Source: Orientallactaga sibirica
Lineage: Eukaryota > Chordata > Mammalia > Rodentia > Dipodidae
Length of the DNA stretch: 64,000 bases
NCBI GenBank assembly: GCA_036365145.1
Contig: JAEOAD010000001.1
Coordinates: 103,760,001 to 103,824,000 of the forward strand
Direction: 5' to 3'
The notes under the pieces were generated by a model. It was given only the letters and a program-made list of their open reading frames with translations, searched no databases and was not told where the DNA came from. The number at the start of each line of letters is the position of its first letter. Position 1 is the stretch's first letter. The position numbers and the translations under genes are program-made. Positions 55,250 through 64,000 of the stretch are shown here, one piece after another.

Positions 55250-55850
55250 TTTATTTATTTATGTATTTATTTATTTATTTTTACATTTTTATACATGTGT
55301 ATACTGTATTTAAGTCGCATTCACCCTCTTCGCCCTCTTTTTCCCTTTTCCACTCCCACTAAACTCCTTTTTCTTTCTAATCAATCTTCTCCTTACGTTC
55401 ATGTCTTTTGCTTGTAAGTCAATGAGTTAATTTAGAGTTGTGTTCATGAGCATGGCTGGGGGTTCTTTCCTAGAATCTGGGAAACTTAGCAATGGACACA
55501 CCACTGAAGATTATGACTCTCCTCCCCCAGCAAACAGTATCTGCCAATGGCCACTCCAGGAGCAGTGGGGTTTGTGAACTCTTTGCCCATCCATGATGGA
55601 ATGTTGACAGGCTTAATCTTGTGCAGAAAACCACAGACACTGTGAGTTCATGAGTGTAATGACCACGCCATGTTCAGAAGATCATATTCTACAGGGCTTG
55701 TTCCCATCCTCCGGCTCCTTTGTTGTTTCCACACCCTGTCCTGTGATGTTCCCTAAACCTAGGAGGGTGGGGCATAGATGTCCTCTTTAGGGCTGAGCAC
55801 ACAATAGATATTTATTCTCAGCACGTTACCCAGTGCTGCGTTAACTCTGC
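55250..55850 (-). mobile_element. Rodent L1 3'-UTR-like fragment, antisense
   Basis: (TTTA)n at the left edge, then text homologous to 32430-32870: 'gagttcatgagtgtaatgac', 'cctgtgatgttccctaaacc', 'gtagatg'/'catagatgtcctctttag'. This copy is longer and includes an upstream part absent there. Confidence 0.65.
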
Positions 55851-55854
55851 CTCT

Positions 55855-58588
55855 CTGATTGAGATGGAGAGCAGCACTAATCAATATGTGAGCTTTCTTA
55901 CTAAGCTGATTAAGAGATGGCTTAAATATGTGAACATAATCAGGTTTCATAACCTTTCATTGCAAATTGAGACTCCTGAAATCTCCAGTAAGTGAGTATA
56001 AAGAAAGACAACTTTCCATATTCCCATATGCTGTTTATTTCCATAATGGGGAATGAGAGACTAAACATGCAAGGAGACAATGTCCAGATCACATACACAA
56101 ATGGAACTCTGTCCACCATCTCTGGTAACTAGCCCAGGAAGCTAGACTGCTATCTATAAAAACATGTAGGAAATTAGCATGCTGTCTTTAGTAATCAGAT
56201 TAAAAAGTTAAAAAAATCTCCTGGTATATTCAGCCCCAAATTGACAAATCGTTGGCAGTTTTCTTACTCTTTATCCCCACTTCTATCTTGGAACAAACAA
56301 ACAAGAGAAAACCAAATATGCACATTTAACCAGTAGTTTAGGACACTCCATGTTAAGTTGCCTACAGTTTGCCTAAGCCAAAATCCCCAATCAGAGTGTC
56401 ATGATGCATATTGCCTACTTTTGACTTTCTACCAACATAGAACTGGTGGTGGCTGCCTCCCTTGCTATTGCAGACTCTGAATAAATACCTTTGCTTATTC
56501 TAATTTGGTTGGTTTCTATTTCCATAGGAGAGAGTGAGAGTGGGGTGTCATGAACTGTGTCTTAAAGACAGACCTGCGTGTGCAGAGGGTGGAAGCAGAA
56601 TAAGATGCCAGGGTAGTTTGGCAGCTGCTGTGGACAAAGCTTGTGTCAAGGCACTCAAATTCTGTCTCCCAGTTTTAATAACTGTATCCATCCTTGCTAA
56701 TACCTCATTGAGGAAAGTGAATGAGTAAATGGTGGAAAGAAGGAAGTGGAGGGGACATTCTTTTTCCTATAGGAAGTATGAAGAAGAGAGAATAAGTATA
56801 GTTCTCCTAAAATACAGTTAGATATCTGTATCTGTAACTTAAACCAATTGCAAATAAAGAAGATATTTAAAAATTTATTAAATCTGTATTAAATATGTAC
56901 AGATTTTCTTGTCACTATTTTATAAATAATCCAGCATAAGAACTACTTTTTTAACATTTATATTATACATGAATGTATACAATTAGGTACTATAATATAT
57001 AATGTATAATATATCTAGAAATGCCTTAGAGTATACAGGAGGATGTGACTAAATGATGTACAAGTACTCTGTCAGTTTATATAAAGGAATGGAGTGTCTG
57101 TAGGGTTTTTGTTTTGTTTTAGTTGTTGTGTTTGATTTTGTAATCCAATGAAGGTCTTAGAATCAATCTCTTATGAATATAGAGGAAAGATTGCATCTTT
57201 GAAATCTTAAATTTTAACACATTTCAACATTCTTCGGTGTGATAATATCAACATTACTATCATTCAAGGGATTATGTTGGAATTACATAAAAGCCAAGAA
57301 GTTACTCGGCTCCCTGCCCAGGAACTTTCCCTGCATCAATCTGGAAATGATTGTAAAATGCAATAGAATTTCAAATCCTTCTTCCAGTCTTCCAGTTGCT
57401 TTCTCCTAATGTCTTTTCTTTGAGGGCAAAAGGAGAGCAGACCAAGTATCTGCTCCTTTAAAGGTTGAATTTGTCCGACTTAGAACTCAGAGCTGAAGGT
57501 GGGTGGTGGGAAAGGATTGTGCTAGGATCTTTGTATCTTATTTGAGATGGAAAAGATGGTTCTTTATATAACAGCAGTGGCCCATGTGAAAAGCTATAGG
57601 TACAACTATAAAGTCCATGTCTTTGTCCTGAGTGAGCTCAAAATACAAGCAAAGGAGTCATAGCAGCCATGGCTGTCAAAATTATGAACCCTTTCAAAGG
57701 CTTAAGAGCCATCTTGAGCCTAACTAAAACTCATTTTGTTATTCTCAGTTCAGAACTGAGAACCCATTTATATGTGTAGAAACATCATTATTGGATAAGT
57801 AATGGCATCTTCTTATTGCAAAAGTATTTGCATTAATGCTCTGTTTAGATAATAAAATAATGCACCCTTCTTAGCACATTGTGTCTTGATTATGACAAAT
57901 GGTGTGATTAAACTTTGTCTATCCCCCTCTGACATGATTAAGAAGAATTGGCTAATAGATAAAGGTACAGAGCAAAGACAAATGCACCGAGAGCAGAGGC
58001 TGCATGTCACTACCTGGACAGATGCAACCAAGACCTGGAAACAAATGGCAAAACAGTTTGTCACTCCGCTGGGATGGCCACAGACTATAAAGGACAATTT
58101 GGGTTTTTCTATGTGGCCATGCTGGCTCCAGACTGAAGAAAGGAACTAACTAGAAAAGTATTTGTGTCTAGTTGTATAAAAATTATCAGCAAGAATCAAC
58201 TCCAAAGTGCAATGTATTTTCTATATTACAGACAGCTTCCCATCTTCCTGAATTTCATAGATTTTGCTATAGAGATGGGTGTGGGAAACCTATGTTTCCA
58301 AAAGAAATTAGAACCAGGTCTTTTACTGATGGTTCAAACAAAAACATTTGTTCACTATCTATTAACAATAAATATAAATGTTAGCTGAAGTAAGCAACAT
58401 GTATAATATATTTAGCTTTTATCTTAGAAAGGATTATACACTAGTTTGGACAGTAATTCTCATGATCACCACTTCCATTGACATGGATATCCTAACAAAA
58501 TAACTACCCAAGGTATCACTGGGAAATTGCCATCTTCAGGATGGTAAGCAGTGCTATCAGAACTCAGCATTTAGAATAGAATAAAAGT
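55855..58588. other. Unassigned sequence
   Basis: No firm repeat or gene. The 87-codon plus frame 57886-58149 (Trp/Thr/Lys-rich) and the 94-codon minus frame opposite it are both without recognisable motifs. Confidence 0.35.
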
Positions 58589-58589
58589 G

Positions 58590-58652
58590 AGATGAGTTGG
58601 ATGTGGTAGCACACTTCTGTAATGCCAGCACTTGGGAGTCTGAGGTAGGAAG
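58590..58652 (+). mobile_element. B1-like SINE, left part (split by LTR)
   Basis: 'tggatgtggtagcacacttc', 'aatgccagcacttgggagtc'. The right part continues at 59219. Confidence 0.8.
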
Positions 58653-58657
58653 GTGAG

Positions 58658-59213
58658 TGAAGTGCCAGGAGCCCTGATTAGGGACCAAGACCCTCAGTCA
58701 CCCAGGAGTCACCCAGCGAACCACCACTGAAGCCGAGAGTCTCGAATGCAAAACACAACAGGTTTCTTTATTTTAAGCCTAGGCCTGGGCTCCGTCCACA
58801 CAGTCCGACGCAGCGGTAGTGTGAGGCAGCAGCCCCGACCTCCAGAGGGACGGGGTTTATATAGAGAATAACCACAAGTAAGGGAGAAGAAACTTTAACT
58901 TGGTTTAACCTTTACAATGGTAGGTTAAGGGAACTGATAAGCTGAGGAATTTCCAAGGGGCTATTTCAACAATGAAATTGCAACTTGTTTCAACATCAGA
59001 AGTTACTTGGTAACCAGCTTGAGTCATTGAGGCCAGCTGTTTCTCCCTCTATTCCCGGAATTGACAGGGTGGTGGGGGGGGGTGTGTGTTTCTCAGAAGT
59101 CAGGCGGTTTCTCAAAGATGGCCGAGGAGTTACAAAATGGCTGTACCTGAGTCAAGCAAGCAAGCAGGGTTACAGAAGCTAAATGTAGCAAGTTAGTTAT
59201 TTTTGGTTCTTCA
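58658..59213 (-). mobile_element. Solo LTR (556 bp) of an endogenous retrovirus
   Basis: On the minus strand it starts TGAAGAACCA and ends GGCACTTCA, so its ends are inverted repeats (TGAAG/CTTCA). GTGAG at 58653-58657 and 59214-59218 is an exact 5-bp duplication, and removing the LTR restores a continuous B1. It holds a TATA box (minus-strand CTCTATATAAACC near 58855-58867) and AATAAA (near 58769-58774), in the right order and about 85 bp apart. The transcript would therefore run on the minus strand. Parent family not identified. Confidence 0.93.
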
Positions 59214-59292
59214 GTGAGTTCAAGTCTAACCTAGGCTACATAACAAGTTTGAGGTCAGCCTGGGGTATATAGCAAGGCCTTGTCTCAAAACA
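59214..59292 (+). mobile_element. B1-like SINE, right part
   Basis: 'gtgagttcaagtctaaccta', 'gtttgaggtcagcctggggt', 'aaggccttgtctcaaaaca'. Confidence 0.8.
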
Positions 59293-59294
59293 AC

Positions 59295-61262
59295 TGTTCA
59301 GAATGAGACAACTCTGTTTCCATCTTTTTAACTCACATATCTTGGTGATCTTCTCACCTTCTTTGTGTTTCATCTCTAAACGTATGTGATAATAGGACTA
59401 CTTACTACACATCTATTAAAGGCATTATTACAGAGGTGGCTAATATCAGACACTTAAAGGATTCTAAGTTCAATAATCTCTAAAATTAGCTGGATATATT
59501 TTCTAAAATTGTGATTGGGGAGTACTTACAGCCCAAACATGAATCTGAAAGCATATTTCCATTGAGAATGGGTTCACTCCCCTGGTCAGATTCATGAGTG
59601 AATGTGACTGAGACAGGAGGATAGTCATTTTTGTTTTAAAGATGTGGTTGTTAGAATACAAGAGATAGTGAACACCTGAACAGTGTGGAGACCTGGATTC
59701 ATTTCTAGTCAAGCTAAAACCTTTGGCAACTTTACTGCTTTGTTTTTCCATTTACTAGATGGCAAACAGGAAAAAAAAAAAAAAAAGATTTTCTTATGAT
59801 AAGCAAATCTACATACACTGTCTCAGATCATTCTCACTACAGTCCTTCCCAGAACTCCAGTTCCATCTCATTTCTCAGCTGCATTAACCTGGGAGAATGA
59901 AATCTAGAGGCCACAGTCTTGCAGAAAGTTTGAGTCACTGCATAGTAAGATTGGACTCAAATTCAGTCTGGATGTGCTGTGTAACTATATCTGCTGAATT
60001 GAGACATTACCCTCTAGGGAGAGGAAAGGGGCTCCCTACAACCAAGAAGCCAATTTACCAGGTTCAGGAAGCTCATGAAACTTACAAGACTCAGGAAACT
60101 CAGTAAGTTACAAGATACAAAACCCCTCCAGAATGTTTTACAGGCAGTAAACAATTGAGGGTGGGAGTTAGAGGAGAGGAAAGTATTTGGAGGGCAAGGA
60201 AATCTTAGGACATGGATTTCAGGAGTCCTCACCCACCCCTCGGTAAGTTGTTCAGATAGAACTGCCATTGAGTTACCCATTCCATTACAACCTCCTCCCC
60301 ACCCCATGCCCCCAAAGAAAACCCAGTTAAACTGATAGGTTTACTAAGATAGACATGACAGAATAGTTTCTTTGGTCTCTTTCCAGTGTCCTATCTGGAG
60401 TTCACATCTCTACAGGAAAAGTCGCACGACTTGTATCTTGGTCAGCTCTACTTGAATCAAATATTTAGCATTTCTTGACTTCAATTTCTTCATTTGAAAG
60501 ATCAGGATAAGAGCACATGCAGTTTGGGATTGTCGGTATTAAAATGAAATAATTCACTGTATGCTAATTGTCCAGATCTGAACATAGTTGATGTTAATTA
60601 TCTGTGATTATAAAAGCTATGGGCTGACATGTAAATGGGGAAGATGGAAGGATTTGTTTGATTTCTGCATCTAGACACAGTTTCATGGGACAATATTGTC
60701 CTTGCTAGACTTGTTTGATGTTCCCAATATCATCTACTGGCCCTTGTCCTCGATCCTCAAGGCACATAGTTCCTGTAGTTACTCCTGGTAAATAGAGGCA
60801 TGGTTGTTTACAAACAGAGATAGCCTTGGACTTGGTTCTCCTACCTTTACTGGATGGAATTAATTTAGGGTTGTAGATGGAAAACTGGTCAAAACAGAAG
60901 ACCCTCCAATTTATATCCAGTTGTGAGGTTCCTTAAGAGCACATTGGTGACCATTGGCAGTGTTGTAGGCATTCTTCTAGGCATGGAGTTCCATGAGCAA
61001 GTGAGACAGACCAGGACCCTGACACGCACAGAGTTTATAATCCAGCAGTGCCTGACAACAAATACAGTATGCAAGTTGATTACATGGTATGTAAGTTAAT
61101 GAATGAAGTGCACTGGGAACTTCAAGGAAAGCAGGATCAGGGGTTGGGAACATGGGGCTGAAGAAGACCACCACACCTAATAAGTTGTTTTTTAACATTA
61201 TCCACCTAGTGTCATGAGAACTAACACCTGGGACATTGAGAAGAACCAGCAGAATAACATTG
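59295..61262. other. Unassigned sequence
   Basis: No gene or firm repeat. A-run at 59770-59786. The frames 59897-60106 and 60014-60307 overlap on opposite strands and neither has a motif. Confidence 0.35.
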
Positions 61263-61264
61263 TA

Positions 61265-61490
61265 GGGCTGGAGAGATGGCTTAGCAGTTGAGGCGCCTGC
61301 CTGCTAAGCCTAAGAACGCCAGTTCCAATCTCCAGGTCCCACGTTTAGCCAGATGCAGCGATGCAAGGGTGCAATGCTGCACTTGACCACAAGGGGGCAC
61401 ACATCTGGAGTTTGTTCAGAGCAGCTAAGAGGCTGCTGGTGTGCCCATCTCTATCTGTCTCCCTCTCCCCTCTCTATCTCCAAAAAAAAG
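61265..61490 (+). mobile_element. tRNA-derived SINE, long-core subtype
   Basis: 'gggctggagagatggcttag', 'cacgtttagccagatgcagc', 'ttgaccacaagggggcacac', CT-rich part and A-rich tail. Confidence 0.92.
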
Positions 61491-61494
61491 AATA

Positions 61495-63115
61495 ACATTT
61501 TAATTGATGTTTGTGTATCAAAGAGGAGTTAGCTCAGTGGTGGGATGGGATGACATTTTTGTGATCTCGAATGTTCATCCTCACTTACTTCAATGGATTT
61601 TCCATTTAAGTCTCCTTTTAGATGGAAATAACCCTTCCAAGTAGTCAAGAGTGGTTCTCTTTACATGGAAATATACATTCATTATTTTTTTCTCTTGCAA
61701 TGAACAGTGAAGATTGAAAGCAGTTGTGAGAAACTTTAATATCATCATCAAAAGACATTGAGAGGGATGCGCTGCAGATGGATGACCACTGGGGATTGTG
61801 CTATGATTGACTTCCGCTGGCAGAGCATAGTACAATTCAAGATACATAGAGGAGAGTGTACCTGGCCCCTATAGGAAGTATGCTGCCACCTGTATCCAGA
61901 GCTTGTCATCCCTCTAAGATGGACAGTGGGCACCACAGCCACCATGCAAGAGACAGATCCCTGTCCACAGTGGCTACAGCTTACACCCCCCAGGGAAGGC
62001 AGCTTTAGCACATTAGCCCCCAGGGTGAATAGCCTGGCATGACCTGGACAGGCACCAATGGGTATGCCTGGAGCCAGTGTCAGTCCTCCAGGGCTGTGAA
62101 GCGAGGCATCTGAAAAGTGAAGGAAGGGGCAGCTCACTGCTGAACTTGCCTGAAAAGAAAGCTAGCTGCTCCTACCTGGGATGCACACAGGAGGGGATCA
62201 AGGAAGCCTGGCTACATCAGGCCAATAAAAGGGAAACATACCCTCCAAAATGAAGAAGAAAAGCTTCTTTACACATTATATAACTCTGGCTCATGCTGCA
62301 TCTATCCAAACAGAGACTTAGGCTTTGACCAAACTGGTTGTAGGCAGATTAGCTCAATGATGCTCCTCTATCCTCTGCAGAAGGAAGAGGCAGGTACAAC
62401 CATGTCCCATCTTTTACCATAGCAAGGTCTCCAAGAGCCACAATGTCTTCGGTCAGAAGAAACTGTGCTGCTGTCCTTCTTGAGTAACTCTCCTTGCAAG
62501 GTTTCCCTTTTATCCATTAATACAACAGAAATCCAGATTCTAATTTTTCAGTTTATGTGCTCTTGCATCCAGTGTTTCAAGAACGTCTCAGAGATTCTGT
62601 GAGAAAAAGAAAAGATAATTCACTTCACCACAGCCTCTTCCTGCCTCTGGGTGGGGTACTTTTCCTGGTGTAGCTGTAGCGCATGACTCAGAAGGTGCTG
62701 TTTTTCCCTGAGAAACTAATTAATGTGGAGAAGGGTGGAGTATAGTAAAGAATCTACACTGTGCCTATGGACTAGACTTCGTTACTAAGTCCATGCTGTG
62801 GCAAAAATAAGAGCCTAGATTTACAAAGACAGTGAAAATGGGATTCTGATGCAAATCCAAGTCACATTCTACCTCAGTGGATTCTCAAAGGCATCCCTAG
62901 TGTGTGATTTAGTCTCTACAAGGTCCTTGTATGAGAACCTACTCTGTCACAGATGATGCTATGGGCTTGTGAAACTCAGTCTATGTTCCTCCTGGTTAAA
63001 CATTTAACTTCACTTTCTAGGCTCCCTTATGTACTTAGAAACCTTAAAAATGAGGCCAGGTGAGTAAAATGAGGTTATAAGTAATGTAAGCCTTTATCAA
63101 GCTTGGCCAGTGAAA
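61495..63115. other. Unassigned sequence, locally GC-richer
   Basis: About 61760-62230 is richer in G+C than its surroundings and carries a 129-codon minus-strand frame (61748-62137, Ser/His/Gly/Pro-rich) that matches no family I know. Nothing else is identified. Confidence 0.35.
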
Positions 63116-63119
63116 ACCT

Positions 63120-63482
63120 CCTGTGATAATCTCTGCTTATCAACTTGACAGGATCTAGAATCACCATTGAAGCAAATCTCTGCGCATGTCTGTGAGGGAT
63201 GATCTAGGTAAAGCAGAGGTGAGAAGACTCACGCTAACTGTGCTATGGGTGGCACCATTCAAGGGGCTGGGGTCTAGACTGACTCAAAAAGTGAAAGCAA
63301 GATAAGCAGCAGCTTTCATTCATCCCTCTCTCCTTGACTGTCGGCGCCATGTGAGCAGCTGCTTCATGCTCCCGCTGCCAGGCTTCCCTATCACAATGGA
63401 CTGTAAGCTCAAACTGGAAGCTAAACAAACCCTGCCTTTCTTAAATGCTATTCCCATAGCAAGATCACAGATAAGTAACTAA
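63120..63482 (+). mobile_element. ERVL/MaLR-type LTR
   Basis: 'tctgcttatcaacttgacag', 'gtgagggatgatctaggtaa', 'ggactgtaagctcaaactgg' and 'agatcacagataagtaacta' follow the order of rodent ERVL-group LTRs. Confidence 0.55.
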
Positions 63483-63484
63483 CA

Positions 63485-64000
63485 CACTCCCCATGCTCAG
63501 TCCTCTATTCCATTTGCTTCTTCCATGCTGATCTGGGATAATATATATAGTTTTTAATATGGATGTCTAAAAAATGTGGAAGAAGCCGGTTGTCACTTGG
63601 AGTTCTTTGCTGGTTTGTTACTGTGCTGTGGCAAGATCGACTGTCTGTCTAGTGAAACTTTTTGTGTTGCATGGAGGCACTTGCTGTCTTCCAAACTTGA
63701 TGGGTGAGAAAATAGTTCATAGATCCTAAAGCAATGAAACTGAGATGTAGCCAAGATGGGGCTGAGAGCAGAGCTTCTGATCTTTCTATCACCCTCTTCT
63801 GGTTTCAGTACCAACTGCTGCCTCTGGACCCTCCTTCTCAGCAGGTCAGCTGCTGTCAGAATAGATCAGTGGTCAGAGCGTCAGAATGTAGCCTCATGTG
63901 AAGTGGTGGACTGCCAGTCTTAGAAAACCACCAAACCTGCCATGAGACTCTCCAGATGCTCCTAAGCCATAGCTGAAGAGATCTGTACATTCCCTCCAGC
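63485..64000. other. Unassigned sequence at window end
   Basis: No gene or repeat recognised. Confidence 0.35.

Overview
The window is mammalian, rodent-type DNA: AT-rich and without operons. It is filled with B1-like and tRNA-derived (B2-superfamily) SINEs, B4-like composite SINEs, rodent L1 pieces and MaLR/ERVL-type LTRs. The commonest SINE begins with a 'ggctggagagatggctta' box, carries a 'gccagatgcacaag' core and ends in CT-rich sequence plus (AAAT)n. I associate this form with jerboas (Dipodidae, e.g. Jaculus). That species call rests on pattern memory. No host protein-coding exon can be supported, so the window is intergenic or deep-intronic.

Layout. 1-13.95 kb: old L1 fragments on both strands, L1 3'-UTR-like sequence, SINEs and a (TG)n tract. 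13.95-20.60 kb: the main feature, a 6.6-kb class II (betaretrovirus-like) endogenous retrovirus on the minus strand. It has two LTRs, a G6 target duplication, a tRNA-Lys-like primer site, a leader with four 49-50-bp tandem repeats, broken gag, pro, and a pol covering RT, RNase H and integrase. It has no env. 20.6-35.6 kb: two complete MaLR-type LTR elements in opposite orientation (22120-23954 minus, 27264-29465 plus), each with a tRNA-Leu-like primer site, L1 fragments, and a three-level nest of insertions (34602-35580). 36-50.5 kb: L1 3'-UTR-like sequence, several ancient MaLR/ERVL LTRs, an L1 ORF2 5' fragment, and SINEs. 50.5-54.1 kb: a decayed Tigger-like DNA transposon carrying three SINEs. 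54-64 kb: SINEs, L1 3'-UTR-like sequence, a 556-bp solo LTR with a 5-bp duplication that splits a B1, an ERVL-type LTR, and unassigned sequence.

How parts relate. The provirus reading frames would once have given Gag, protease and reverse transcriptase/integrase. They now carry frameshifts and stops in gag, at the RT/RNase H and RNase H/IN junctions, and in the integrase C-terminus. The remaining elements are non-autonomous or truncated, so nothing in the window appears able to move by itself. Nested insertions give a relative order: ancient LTRs, Tigger and L1M are oldest, then SINEs, then the solo LTRs inserted into SINEs.
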